Assembly: GCA_029204225.1 (NCBI GenBank)
Contig: CM055092.1
Span: 26,768,320 to 26,832,319, forward strand
Direction of reading: 5' to 3'
Source of the DNA: Diphasiastrum complanatum
Lineage: Eukaryota > Streptophyta > Lycopodiopsida > Lycopodiales > Lycopodiaceae
Length of the DNA: 64,000 bases
In this document: in pieces, positions 10,604 to 26,520 of the stretch
Layout of the letters: each line of letters begins with the position of its first letter
Position numbering within the stretch: the stretch's first letter is position 1
Translations under genes and position numbers: made by a program
Notes under the pieces: model-generated
What the model was told of the DNA's origin: nothing
Databases searched by the model: none
The model's input: only the letters and a program-made list of their open reading frames with translations

Positions 10604-11835
10604 TGAAAGATATCAAGTAGTAGATCTCTAATATAATAGTCTACACTCTAATTCCATGTTGGAAAGAGGGAGGTGAAGCGAGTCGGTTCGACAAGTCTGA
10701 AGAAACAAAACGTTTCTAATTACAAAGCCTTGCTAGCTTTTAGCCCTCAGCCCGACGAACACATTCGCGAACTCGAAGATCTGGAGACACGAAGCACGAA
10801 AAGTTTTGCAAACATGAAAGTCAAAAGAAACGAAGAAGAACAATTCGCGAACATGAAAGTCAAAGGAGACGAAGACGAACGATTCACGAACATGAAAGAT
10901 TCACAGATGAGAATCCTTTGCGGTGAGAAGGCAAATGACCAAAATGAAACCAACGACGAAAATGAAACCTTTTCCTGCCTACACGCTCCAAAGAGGTACC
11001 AGCAAGATCATGCAAGTACCCAGAAGTACAGATATCTGATCTGATGCTATGACGTCAGCAGATACATTTTAGGTCATGGCTAATCACCCACTCTTGTAAT
11101 TCCTTGATTAGTTGTAGATGTTTAATCACTCTAATTTTAGATTCACATAGAGCGACCATACTTACTGGATGATACTTGACATATAGATCAACATAATACA
11201 CATACAGTGTAATGTAATAGTCTGATGCTAGTAAGCGATCAAGACAAAAAAAAAACAGATGGCAAGTCCGCCTGTGTGCAAGATGAGCTCTATGATCAGG
11301 ATCCATAGAGATCCAACTGTCCACTAGTAAAGTGAGACGATTACTCGTGAGAGAACCATGTTTCTCTCATGCAAACGCACTACATGGATTTGCATGTGGT
11401 GCCTAAAGAATCAGAGAAGAAAATCATTAGATGATATCATAGCCTTTGCGCACATGTCAATTTGTGTTGTGTTTGATCTTGAATACAAATTCTTCTGCTA
11501 TTAATCGTATGTCTGAGTTCTTTCTTGTTCATTTGAATTCCGCACCTTGGTCGAAACTATGTTGAATGCTGCATTAAAATTTATGAACGTAGATCAGCAG
11601 TGCCTGACTATACTCTAGAGGACTGTAGGAGTGATTCAGCTGGCAGTGTCTAGCGATCGGATCTGAACTCCATCCGAGATGCAAGAGGGAATCGCGGTTT
11701 CTTCGTGACGGTTTCGCGAATTATTCTTCTCCTTCCCCATCAAAGTTGAAGATTGTAAGCGACCTATCAAGCGTAGAGAATAAGCCTTCTTTCTAAATGC
11801 ATGACTATGCCTATCAATATTGAACAAATTTATAA
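10604..11835. other. Unresolved stretch between PBS-like site and LTR-like block
   Basis: No recognised protein. A plus-strand open frame at 10673-11044 has an internal repeat (FANMKVK about every 14 residues) from a locally repeated 'gaacatgaaagtcaaa' unit. The stretch may be leader, the 3' part of a long LTR, or a separate insertion. It has no partner beside the 3236-3997 copy. Confidence 0.35.
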
Positions 11836-12639
11836 TGACAGAAGTGATGTTCAATCTTATAGCAACCAAATTTGAAATCGCTAGCATTATAGTGATTTTG
11901 TAGCCAAACAATGATGTATTGCAATGAACAGACAAAACGATAAGAGATTTATCAATTACAAACAATCACAAAGATACATTTGGACATGATATCGAACGTA
12001 ATAAGAAGATAGATTGATTTAGTAAGTAGCATGTACAAATCATAAGATGAGAGCACAAAACAATTGCGGATAAAAACTGTGTACTCTAAGCTATCTTTGA
12101 GTAACTGTAAACTTTGTTTGATGCACTTCCGCTAATAAGCAATAAGCGCAAATAACAATAACTGAACTAAGATAGAAACTAAGCTATGTAAGTCTTTTTG
12201 ATGATCAGCTATTTATACTAAAGCAATTAACGTGTATCTAGTAGGTCGCAGATTTATACTAAAGCAATGTGTGTATCCAACAATTAACAGCTAATTAGGT
12301 CACAGATCGCAATAGCCAATTGGTCGTAATGCGCTGGCATCCATCCAGGTAGGACTGCCCTGAAATTTATTTGCAAAGCAGTTAGGGCAAGTCTTTAGCT
12401 TCATATCAAGTGGAACGATAATTGTCTTTCATCGACATGGCTGATGTCTTCAACTTTCGTTGACATCATCGATATGTCAAATGATGTCCGATATGTCGGA
12501 GCCACCTGTAGAGCGATTCCTGAGTATTTTTGCAGACTGTGTAGAAACACGAATAGAACTACAGAACTGGATAAAAGTGGATGAAAATTCAAGATTGATT
12601 ATTCGGATGAATCACTTCCAATAGTAGAATAATCCAACA
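11836..12639 (-). repeat. LTR-like block, 5' LTR of second Copia element
   Basis: This 804-base direct-repeat partner of 3236-3997 starts TGTTGGATTATTC on the minus strand, has a TATAAAT box at 12211-12217, and ends CA at 11836. No clean PBS adjoins the lower end, so the boundary may be wrong. The divergence from its partner implies an old insertion. Confidence 0.65.
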
Positions 12640-15600
12640 GGAGATACTTCACTAGTATGGGATTCTAGAATGGATTCAAGAATGTCTAATGTCTTAATTA
12701 ATCTCAAAGTCATCCACTATCTATCATCAATCTAGTATAGGCATATCAAGAAGATTTTTGGATTGAAGATAGAATCATTTCAATCTATGCTTCCTTCTTC
12801 ATTCTAATGTTTCTGGTTAAACTAACCTTTATAGTACTAACTAGAGGCTGAAAACAATGTAATATAGCTCTAGTAGGTTCGTTGAGGTTAATATGTAGTA
12901 ATAGTATTATTTCTCAACTTGATAAGGGTTTTGACAACATAAAATGGGCAATTTTGGAGACCTAACCCTTGCGAAAATTATTTTCTAATTACTAATTTTT
13001 GTAAACTTCACTAGAGCTCTAGATTTACATGAGAAATATTTTGGAGGACTAGCAAAGGTTGTGTGAAGGGTAACAGAAATATATTGATGTCTTTCTTGAA
13101 AGTAATATGTTTCCTTTAATAAAAAATGACCTATATTAGAAAGAACCCTTGTAGGACTTGGAGTTTGCAAACTAACGTTCGTAGACTTTATTGAGAGCTA
13201 ATTTTAATAAGAGAAAACTTTAGTAGGGCTGCAACATTAAAATAGCAAAAAACATGAGAGAGATGGATGAGGAGGAAAATCAAGGACATTTAATACCAAA
13301 ATTAGTACAGTTTCCATGCTTTTTAATTGAGCATAAAAATTGAAGTACATGGTGCCACTAATTATAGTGGAAAATGGGCACTTGGCCTTATGGGCTATTG
13401 GCCAGTTCCTACCTACCTTACTTTTTGAATACTAAAAGCGATAAGAAACACCCTTTATTCACTAACTTGATTTTTACACACAAAAGGTGCCAAATCCCTC
13501 ACACTTATTCACTTGATCTACGATCTATGTACATGGTATTATTTACCGTGTAATGCCAAATGCCCAATAGTATGATTATCATCTTTAATCTCCTTATCCA
13601 AAAAGAAATAAGTTTTTTAATTTTTGCTACATTGTTTCTTTACGCGTCTAGCTCCCTAGTCAATTTCACTCATGGCTACTTTTAAAATATTATGTCTTTC
13701 TTGACATAGAGATTCATCTCATTTTGTTGATTCAATTAGTGGAAACTGATTTTTTAGTTCACAATATATTTAATGTGGCATATTGACAAATGACATCAAT
13801 GCGATGGAAATGCTCAAAAGTGAAAAGTTCCATTGATACACACGCAGGTTTTATTTTTCATCAAGATACTATTAAAAATGGACACTAAAAATAATATTTT
13901 AAGAACTGTTTACTATGTATCGCACATGCAAATTGATATATATGGATATCCAACACTAACATTTTTGTTTTTTATGAAATGGAATAAGTATAATTCCATG
14001 TAGATTGAGATGTATTGCTTCAAGTGTCATTGTAAATTTTTCTTTCAAGATAGCTATTGTAGTCAATTATATTGATTCTTTTAGGAATATTAAGGTTTTG
14101 TATTCGTTTTCTTTGTAATTTGGAGGTATCAATGAGTTGATAACATGCCATTTATCATAATAATTGCATCAATTCTCGATGAAAAATAGAAAAAAAATCT
14201 ACAAGTTTCTTTCTATGTGCATCTTGTACTTGCTTTTAGCTTTTGAAACATGAAGGAATATGTCTCATCATGCATGCCACATCCTAAAGTCCATTGTTAT
14301 ATATTGTTATACAACATTCAAGTTGATTAAGAACATCACTTTTATTTAATTACTCGAGAGAATGGAATTTTCCAATAATCATTTCTCGAAGTGCAAAAAA
14401 TTATGAAGCCTAAAGTATTTTTAAATAACTTCTTATGCCAATACGTTAATCGATAAAGTAAGGCGGCGAGGTATAGATATTCTAGAGAAGACATGGTAAA
14501 AAGTTGTGACACAACAATGCTTGTTACATAATATTCATCATCATCCAAGATTAAAAATCATAAGTTAGAGACTATATTTCAGTTTCTAGTTATTTGATTT
14601 TTAAACCTTAAATGATTATTTCAGCCATTAATATTGCTTACAAAGGCAATCAATATTTAAATCTATTCTAGTCTAAATTTCATTCTAATAGACTATATAT
14701 TTTCATCGCAACAAAGAAAAGTAGCCAATAGATGTAATCATCTTGTTTTTGTGAATATATACAAAAATTTAATAACTAGCATAGAAATGCAAAACAATCA
14801 AGTTTATATGGGCCTAGAGATTTCAATCATTACAATAGATTACATGCTTGTTCTACTATAGAGCTACTTTTAAAGTTGGGACACCTAGTTCTCATAATTC
14901 ATTTTGCAACATATTTTACATCGATTGAAGATTCAAAAAAAGTCACGGTCAACTCAAATGAAGTTTTCAATCATCCTTCGCCTTGATAGAAAAGCTACAT
15001 CAATGTAATTAGATGCACTTGCAATAATACAACTATTTTTTTGCACATGTATTTCTTTGCAATTTACTGATATGCTTAACATGCAAAAGTAAATATAAAA
15101 TCATGAGATTTCAATTCAAATTTGTACAAAATCTAGTCAATTTTCATTATGAACCATAAATTTGTTACTAGCTTGATTGACTTTTTAAAATGTCTTACTT
15201 AGATATCTTCTATGCTTGTGCCTTATTATACTTCAATATTATGATGTGATTATATAGGGCTTCTAACTCCCCTCAAAGTGGGTCTATGTAGCTCAAAGTC
15301 TTTGCTATGTACATGATTTTTATTTCTTTTGTACTTACACTGTGATTCCAAGAGTAGATCAAATATTATTGTTCTAAAAGCATGATAACTTTCTTATTAT
15401 ATAGAGTAACATTGTGTGAATATAAAATGTACCTTAACTTTCTTTGGAAAAAATCTTTTAAAAAACTAAATATGGATGAGTATAGGCATGCTCTAATTCT
15501 GATCCAATATACATGCTATTATGCAAACAAAAAATAAATATGTAAATGTTTTCTTTGTTTGCCAATTAAATATGTGGCTCATCTTTTTTGGCGATCATAA

Positions 15601-15912
15601 AAATAAAACAATAATAATTCAAAAGATTGAAGAACAAGTTTTCAATCTATTGATCACTCATTTGGCATTCTTTCTCTTTTTTGCATTGAGAGAGTAATTT
15701 TTTTGTTCTAGGAATCTAGATATAGACTACCCAAAATAACAATGAAATATGAACAAGTAAGTTGGATTGACCTCAAGTGGATATACCTCAAGAAGGACAC
15801 ATAGGAGAGAATTTTAATTCTTGTAAGAAATTTGTTGAATATGATGTATGTCATAAAAAAATTCTACGTTTATATTACTAAAGGTAAAAAATGAGAGCCA
15901 AAAAAATTTTAC
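12640..15912. other. AT-rich stretch with no recognisable gene
   Basis: Both strands carry only short open frames without family motifs. I find no LTR pair, tandem array or RNA gene. It reads as old decayed intergenic DNA. Confidence 0.6.
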
Positions 15913-16155
15913 AGTGTGGTTTAGTTCAATTTTACTTCATACTTTCAAAAGTATTAACTTAGTGGCTACAACAATTAAAGTTTCTTTATAGATGACCTAC
16001 ATACCTGAAGGCTTTGGGGGGGGGGGATTTTATATGTGGTCTAGTTCAATTTTACTTCATACTTTCAAAAGTTATAACTTAGTGGCTACAACAATTAAAG
16101 TTTCTCTATGGATGTACTTTGATTGGGTGACCTACATACCTGAAGGCTTGGGGGG
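15913..16155 (+). repeat. Imperfect tandem duplication, about 120-base unit
   Basis: Two copies, about 15913-16028 and 16034-16155, share runs such as 'agttcaattttacttcatac' and 'ttagtggctacaacaattaa'. Each ends in 'acctacatacctgaaggctt' followed by a poly-G run. The second leads straight into a GA microsatellite. Confidence 0.8.
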
Positions 16156-16158
16156 GGA

Positions 16159-18615
<2,457 letters not shown>

Positions 18616-18699
<84 letters not shown>
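18616..18699. repeat. (TC)n microsatellite, 42 units
   Basis: Uninterrupted TC tract. The open frames through it are artefacts. Confidence 0.98.
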
Positions 18700-18701
<2 letters not shown>

Positions 18702-18857
18702 GTACGATGCTCGAAACTATATAACTTTACCATGTCAGTGTGTTTATGACCATGATAAATGCATTTATTAGGTACCATATAATGTATATGGTTTTTTTTG
18801 ACAAAGTTCAGAATTCAAATGTTTACTTTCCCTCCAATTTTCACTCCATCAAAAGTC

Positions 18858-18865
18858 TATAAAAG
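18858..18865 (+). promoter_or_regulatory. Possible TATA box
   Basis: TATAAAAG is followed about 35-70 bases later by a pyrimidine-rich stretch (18893-18931), a layout seen at plant core promoters and LTR promoters. No convincing gene follows, so it may belong to an unidentified retroelement or be chance. Confidence 0.25.
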
Positions 18866-20048
<1,183 letters not shown>

Positions 20049-20379
20049 CCCTCTATCAAGATGAATGCATGTGGTTAGAGTAGTGTTAAATGTATTAGAA
20101 TTAGTGAAAGTAGTGTTAAAGTGGAAAAGAGTTAGGGAAAAGAGTAGAATGCATCTAAATATAGAAACTTGATATAGTTAGATACCTATCTAGTGTTCTA
20201 ACCCTCTTTGACAGGTGGAAGGGCTGCTCACCGATTGAACTACACTCCCTACAAAGAAAAGGGAAGCTAAGTTGCCATTAGTCGATGCAGGACTGATAAA
20301 CCATGGTGACGAAGCCCATCTGAAATCCAAGTGATAATTAATGGATGCATTTTAGATAGTGTACCCACAGATTCCAGAT

Positions 20380-22450
20380 CCAATGTAAATATAATGACTG
20401 AAGAGCGTATGAGTTAAGCATTCAAAATAGAATAGCGCCTACACTTAGACATCTGAGATTAGCATATGCAACTAGGAGAACTCCAATAGGGGAGTTGTCT
20501 CAGGTCACAGTTTACATTGGTGACCATAAGTTTTTGATGGACTTCATTATTTTAAAAACCACTAGGGAATCATCTTACAAAGTCTTATTAGGGAGACCAT
20601 GGTTATATCAAGCCGATGTTATTACCCACTGGAGGAAGAATGAAATTACCTTCCGAGACCAGATGGTGACGTCAGAAGGAAAGAGCCATAAATGGATTAC
20701 TGTATCCTGGGAGAAGGACAAATATGAAGGCGAGATGCCTACATCTTCCTTGAGTTATACTTCAGATGATGAAGGAGTGCATTCTGTAAGGAATGAGAAA
20801 GGGGAGAGTTTTGTTACATTATCCATACCTGCATATAGCAATAGAGTAGAATATGTAGATAGAGGAGATTGTGGAGTCCCCGAGATAAGTGCCATTATAG
20901 GAGACCATACTATCAATAGAATATTAGTATATTTAGGATCTAGCATCAACTTAATGATTGAGAAAATGGTTAAGGAGTTGGGATTAGAAGACCAGATCCA
21001 GCCTACTACTCATCATGAAATTCATTTAGCAGATGCATCATGTAATTATAGAGATAGAGACTTTTGTCATGAATTTCTTTGTCATAAACCCATTAGATAC
21101 ACCACCATACTCAATATTATTTGGAAGACCATGGTTATGCCAGGTAGATGCTATTATAAATTGGTCCACCAAACAAATATTCTTTCCAGGCATTCTCACA
21201 GCTTTTCGAACAGATTAAATTTTTTTATCTATCCTCTCTGGTACATGCTTGTGTGCTTGAACTTAAGTTCGAGCAAAGAAGCATGTGCTCAAACTTAAGT
21301 TCAAGCATAGGCCTTTGTCAAGTTTGTGTAATTGAACTTAATTTTGAGCATAGGACCTCATAAAAGAAAAGAATGGGACTTGAAATTGTCCCAAAAGTAC
21401 TAAAACAATGTTCCTTAGTCAATTTCATAGAATGTTATGAAATAGACAAGAGGGAAGTTCTTGGTGGAACCAGAGCAAGCCTGACTAAAGGAATGATAGA
21501 TAAGACTGATTATGTAGAAATATAAATTAGTAAGGGTAAAATTATGAATTTGTATAAACACCAGTCAATACATAATACTCCAAAAGTATCAAAATGTATT
21601 CGCTTGGTACGTGTATGCCCTTCGGTCTGTGTAATTTACCTGGTACATTTCAGCGCATGATGACAAACATCTTTCAAAAAAATTTGAGGAAATTCTTAGA
21701 AATTTTTATGGATGACTTCTGTGTTTACTCATCTACTAAAGATCATTTAGATACATTAGAAAAGACTTTAAGACGATGTCAAGAGACATCTTTAAAATTG
21801 CATCTGTCCAAATGCTATTTTGGCATGAGGGAAGACATTTTGTTAGGCCACAAAATTTTGAAGGATGGCATTCAAGCCGATATCGAAAAAGTTAAAATGA
21901 TTTTAGAATTGAATGAGCCAACCAATCTACGCAAGCTTAGGGGATGTTTAGGCCACGTAGGATACTATCGTAGGATAATAAAAGAGTATGCTATAGTAGT
22001 AACTCCTTTAACAGGATTATTAAAGAAATCTGGTGAATAAAACTGGTCACAAGATCACCAGGACGCTTTCGAAAAATTAAAGCAGTCCTTAGTAGAAGCA
22101 ACTAGAGCTAGACCTCTAGATTGGACTCACATATATGTAGACACTTCATCATTTGCAATTGGTGTAGTGCTTAGCCAAAAGGATGATCAAAAAATTGATT
22201 ATCCAATTTATTATGCTAGTAGACAACTAGCAGCATCTAAAAAAAAATATTCCACTACAGAGCAGGAGGCATTAGGCATGATCTACTCAGTGAGAAAATT
22301 TAGGCATTATCTATTAGGATACCCTTTTGTTTTTCATGTAGACCATTATGCATTGAAGCATCTAGTAAATAAACCTGACCTTTCAGGAAGTATAGCTAAA
22401 TGGGTTCTATTATTAGATGAATTTGATTATCAAGTAGAGTTAATCTGAAT
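20380..22450 (+). pseudogene. Ty3-gypsy pol remnant: protease, reverse transcriptase, RNase H
   Basis: At 20495-21220 the frame carries retropepsin-like segments with VLLGRPWLYQADV and, further on, VYLGSSINLM, where the catalytic Asp of D-S/T-G is replaced by Tyr. The second LGRPWLC-type segment is frame-shifted (21033-21218). Reverse transcriptase at 21594-22040 has MPFGLCNLPGTFQRMM, FLEIFMDDFCVYSS and LRGCLGHVGYYRR. After a TAA at 22038 the same frame continues into RNase H (HIYVDTSSFAIG, YASRQLAASKKKYSTTEQEA, FHVDHYALKHLVN) to 22446. The N-terminal half of reverse transcriptase is missing (21220-21590), and integrase and LTRs are not seen. It is a fragment of a dead element. Confidence 0.87.
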
Positions 22451-23029
22451 TTATTCATCTTGATCATTTCTACTGCTAATTGTGGCGCTTCTGATCCCAC
22501 ACATCACGCTCGCTCAAACTTCTGCTGCCAGTCATCCTCTCGATTTTTGACAACTGCGTTGACACAACTAGGTTTTTTCTTGTCTGATACAGTTGTCATT
22601 CTTCTACTCTTTTTCTTGCGCTTATGTTTTGTAAATTATAACAAAATGAAATATTTTATTATTTATTAATTTGTATATTTTGGCAAATTTTTAATCAATT
22701 TTCAACTCTTTGAAAAACCGGATATCTAGGCCATTTCTCTTTTTTTTTGTGTTTTCTATACATGTATATATAGAGAGAGAGCTTTTCAAATACTTGATAC
22801 TAAATATGGTAGCTTTTGAGATCAACTACTGATTAGACTTATTGAAATTGACTTTGTAGAAATAGTAGTCATTTGACATAGCAACATGTTTTAGATATCA
22901 GTGTAAGGATCACCATCAGTGATTGTCGCAATCCTATGGAACTATTCTTTGTACTTCTGTAGTCTCTCCTCTGTGAAGAATTCTCGTTCATTTTTGTAGG
23001 CAATGTTGCGATCGAGTCGGATCAAAATC
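22451..23029. other. Short AT-rich stretch flanking Copia insertion
   Basis: No gene is assigned. On the minus strand, from 23024 to about 22908, a coding-like stretch reads NIAYKNEREFFTEERL with one stop after KYKE. I do not recognise it. Confidence 0.35.
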
Positions 23030-23718
23030 TGAAAAGTACAGTACTAAGGACCATAAATGGATCTTTGAATGATCCACAAGGTGATTGTATGCTTGTTAAA
23101 CAATCTATCAGAAACTAGTCATCAGAAAACAAGATCTAGTTTAGCAGCTTGATAGGAAACAAGTAGAGACAATCAAAGCATTGATCAAATAGTCTAATCC
23201 AACTCCACACGTGTGGAAATAAGGCTGTAGTACGGCCTGTAGACAGTGTTTACAAAGTGCCAATGCTGGGTTTCATTGGAAAAATAAAGTAATCACCATA
23301 CAATGAGAGGAAACTCGAGTTTCTCCTTGAGGCTCCAAAAATTTTCTATCTTCTCACTATGGAGAATGGAAATACATAGTAAAACACACTTCCTTTGCAA
23401 AGTTAGGTGAAAATCCAGCATGTAATAAGGAAGTAGACTCCACTTTCTTGCCCTAATGCGAAAACCCTAGTCTAGATCCAAGAGTCATGCTTGGTAGGTG
23501 CATGGTAGGTACAAATCTCATCATAAATCATGGTCTAGATCCTACAAAGTAGGAATCACTACCAAATAGACACAACCACTCCTCTTGACTCGTGGTAACC
23601 TACTTTAGGTGTGTATGTACAAGTGGCACTTTGGCCATTCAAGTAACCAACAAACAATATTGACAAAATGTACAATATTCTACATGGCTAGATTTGCCAA
23701 TGTAGGCAATTTTTCACA
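23030..23718 (-). repeat. 3' LTR of near-intact Copia
   Basis: 689 bases, minus-strand TGTGAAAAAT to ACTTTTCA. It contains CACACGTGTG at 23206-23215. Its 3' end plus the next base (TTTTCAG) resembles a splice acceptor. Confidence 0.95.
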
Positions 23719-26520
23719 CTCCTCCTCAAATCTAGCCTTGGAGATCACAATGCTTTTATCAATAACTCCAATTGAAGATCTAAGTTTGACAAATGAATCT
23801 TTAGGTAAAGGTTTAGTAAACAAATCAGCCAAGCAACTTGATGATGGCACGTGTTGGAGCTTGATCTCTTTAGCTTGCACTTTTTCCCTCACGAAATGAT
23901 GAGCAATTTCGATGTGTTTGCTCCTTGCATGAAATGTAGGATTAGTTGCAAGTGATTGGGCTGATTGGTTGTCACAATAGATGATAGGGATCTCCTCCTC
24001 CATGACATGAAGCTCCACCAATAGCCTTTTGAGCCACAAGACCTCCTTGCATGTTGATGTCAAGGCCTTGTATTCGGATTCTGTGGAAGATAGGGAGATG
24101 GTATCTTGCTTTTTGGAAAGCCATGATACTACTCCATCACATAGAAAGGTGGCAAAGGCACTTGTTGATCTTCTATCCACTTTGTCACCTGCAAAATCCG
24201 AGTCACTATAGGCTCTTAAGCCAAGATTAGTTCCTCTATATAAAATGCCAAAATTCTTAGTGAATGAAATGTATCTAAGAACTCTTTTGGCCATCTTCCA
24301 ATGTGAAACTAGAGGACTTTGCATGAATTGGCTTAACTTTCCAACACTATAACTAAGATCAGGTCTAGTTATAGTTAAATAGATCAAGGAGCCAATAAGC
24401 CTTCTATATAATGTGATGTCCTCAAAGGATGCTTCATCACAACCAATAGATGCTTTTACATGTTGTTCCATTGGTGTCTCAATGCCTTTACAATTCTTCA
24501 TTCCAAATCTATCTAGGATGGATGTAGCATATTTAGATTGACAAATGAAGCTAAAATCACATCCTCTAATAACCTCTATTCCAAGAATGAAGCTCAATAG
24601 GCCGAGATCTACCATCTTAAACTCTTTTGCTAAAGCAATTTTTACATTTCTAATTCCATCTAGATCATTACCACTCAAGATAATGTCATCTACATACAAA
24701 ACAAGAATAATGATCATGCCATCATGAAAACTTATATACAATGATGGATCATAGGCACTCATTACAAAATTGATGGAAATGAGAAAAGAGTTTAGCCTAG
24801 AGTACCATGCTCTAGGTGCTTGCTTGAGCCCATAAAGGCTCTTCTTCAAAAAACACACCTTTCCTTCGTGCTTTGCCTTGATGAAGCCCTCGGGTTGCTT
24901 CATGTAGATCTCTTCCTCCAAATAACCATTGAGGAATGCATTTGTGAAGTCAAGTTGGAATAGCTCCCAATTGAAGGTTGTAGCAAGACTAATGATCAAC
25001 CTGATAGTAACAAGCTTAGCCACAGGAGCAAAAGTCTCATCATAGTCAATGCCTTTGGTTTGTAAAAAACCTTTGGCAACAAGCCTAGCTTTATGCTTGC
25101 TTATTGATCCATCTTGATTATACTTCAATCTAAACACCCACTTGCAATCAAGAGGTTTCTTCCCTTGAGGAAGATCCACAAGATCCCAAGTATGATTCTC
25201 AATAAGAGCATCATACTCTACTTGCATAGCATCCATCCAACTTTTAGACTTACAAGCATCTTCATAGCATGTTGGCTCATCTAACATTGAAGTAAGAAAG
25301 GTGTAAGATGTGAAAGATGATGAGCCTTCCCTTTGATCACCTTGACCATCATAGGTGAGCCTCAATGGCTTGGATCTTGCCCTTGTAGATCTTCTTGGAG
25401 TTCTTGGAGTTCTTGCATCTTGAAGTGGATCCTCAAGTTCTTCTTCACTTGGAAGCTCCTCCTCCATCCTAGCATGATCCTTGGCATCAAGATGATTAGT
25501 AGCATTATCATCCAAATCACAAGCATGTCCTTCATAAAAAATAACATCCCTACTCACTATCACCTTGCTAGTGATGGGATTGAAGACTCTATAACCTTTG
25601 CTATTCTCACCATATCCCACAAAGATGCCTTTGATGGATGTTGCATCATCCTTCCTTCTCTTATCCAAGGATTGGTGTACATAGCAAGTGGATCCAAAAA
25701 CTTTGAGATCTTTGAGATTGGGCTTCTCTCCAAATAGAGCTTCAAATGGTGTGATTCCTCCAATGGCTTGGTTTGGCAATCTATTGCACAAATAGTTAGC
25801 ACAAGTTATTGCTTCACCCCAAAATGGTTTGGATAGAGAAGCATCTAGCCTTAAGGCCTTAGCACACTCACAAAGAGATCTATTTCTTCTCTCACTCACT
25901 CCATTTTGTTGAGGGGTGTATGGACATGACAACTCCCTCTTTATGCCATTAGAAATACAAAAGTCAATCAACTTATTGGAGACATATTCACCTCCATTAT
26001 CACTCCTTAATACCTTAATCTTGGTACTAAGTTGATTTTCTACCAAAGTCTTGAACTTTACAAAAGAATCAAACACCATTGATTTGCTAGACAAGAGGTA
26101 CATCCAACAAAATCTAGAATAGTCATCAATGAAGATTACATAGTACTTGGCACCACCATTAGACTCATGTGAAAAACTATGAACATCCGAATGGATGAGT
26201 TCAAGAGGAGAGTTTGATCTTGATGTAGATCTTGAGAAGGGTAGCTTGTGAGCCTTTGAGAGGCTGCATGCTTCACATCTCTTCCCACACTTTGACAAAT
26301 GCTTGGGGAGTCCAACTGCAAGCTCTTTTGTAGTCATAGATTCCATGGCTTTGTAGTTGGGGTGGCCCAACCTTTTGTGCCACAGTTCCACCTTTGATAG
26401 CTCCACCTTTGCCAAGTTAACACTCTCCACTGCAATATTAGCATCAAGCTTAAACAATCTACCTTGCTTAAAGCCTTTGGCTATACATTCATCATTTCTA
26501 AGGATGGAACAAACTCCATG
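23680..26520 (-). CDS. Copia pol: integrase, reverse transcriptase, RNase H
   Basis: This continues the gag-protease frame after an in-frame TAG at 26521-26523. From the first Met (26457) it gives 925 residues. The pre-integrase/zinc region has His27, His32, Cys61 and Cys64. The integrase triad is Asp91, Asp153 (RSDNGGEY) and Glu189 (NGVSERRNR). A linker (FVGYGENSKGY) leads to reverse transcriptase (KWVFRLKYN, ARLVAKGF, QLDFTNAFLNG, LYVDDIIL), RITGSL-type connection (RLIGSLIYLT) and RNase H (SDSDFAGD, SSTESEYKAL, CDNQSA, HARSKHIEIAHH). No frameshift is seen. The frame ends 39 bases inside the 3' LTR. The catalytic motifs are intact, so the protein could be functional if made by readthrough or supplied in trans. 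Confidence 0.93.
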   Translation of the reverse strand, partial: HGVCSILRNDECIAKGFKQGRLFKLDANIAVESVNLAKVELSKVELWHKRLGHPNYKAMESMTTKELAVGLPKHLSKCGKRCEACSLSKAHKLPFSRSTSRSNSPLELIHSDVHSFSHESNGGAKYYVIFIDDYSRFCWMYLLSSKSMVFDSFVKFKTLVENQLSTKIKVLRSDNGGEYVSNKLIDFCISNGIKRELSCPYTPQQNGVSERRNRSLCECAKALRLDASLSKPFWGEAITCANYLCNRLPNQAIGGITPFEALFGEKPNLKDLKVFGSTCYVHQSLDKRRKDDATSIKGIFVGYGENSKGYRVFNPITSKVIVSRDVIFYEGHACDLDDNATNHLDAKDHARMEEELPSEEELEDPLQDARTPRTPRRSTRARSKPLRLTYDGQGDQREGSSSFTSYTFLTSMLDEPTCYEDACKSKSWMDAMQVEYDALIENHTWDLVDLPQGKKPLDCKWVFRLKYNQDGSISKHKARLVAKGFLQTKGIDYDETFAPVAKLVTIRLIISLATTFNWELFQLDFTNAFLNGYLEEEIYMKQPEGFIKAKHEGKVCFLKKSLYGLKQAPRAWYSRLNSFLISINFVMSAYDPSLYISFHDGMIIILVLYVDDIILSGNDLDGIRNVKIALAKEFKMVDLGLLSFILGIEVIRGCDFSFICQSKYATSILDRFGMKNCKGIETPMEQHVKASIGCDEASFEDITLYRRLIGSLIYLTITRPDLSYSVGKLSQFMQSPLVSHWKMAKRVLRYISFTKNFGILYRGTNLGLRAYSDSDFAGDKVDRRSTSAFATFLCDGVVSWLSKKQDTISLSSTESEYKALTSTCKEVLWLKRLLVELHVMEEEIPIIYCDNQSAQSLATNPTFHARSKHIEIAHHFVREKVQAKEIKLQHVPSSSCLADLFTKPLPKDSFVKLRSSIGVIDKSIVISKARFEEECEKLPTLANLAM
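23719..23728 (-). other. Polypurine tract of near-intact Copia
   Basis: Minus-strand TGAGGAGGAG lies directly before the 3' LTR start. The Copia at 58.8-64 kb uses nearly the same tract (GTGAGGAGGAG). Confidence 0.8.

Noticed and set aside
12640-12660. Target-site duplication for the second Copia element (ggaga at 12640 versus atctc at 3231)
   Set aside because: The flanks are complementary rather than identical, so this is not a direct duplication; no valid one was found.
20755-20949. Antisense frames over the Gypsy remnant and both large Copia pol regions (for example 25333-25737, 26873-27256, 61120-61347)
   Set aside because: They lie opposite well-supported retroelement coding sequence and carry no motifs of their own.
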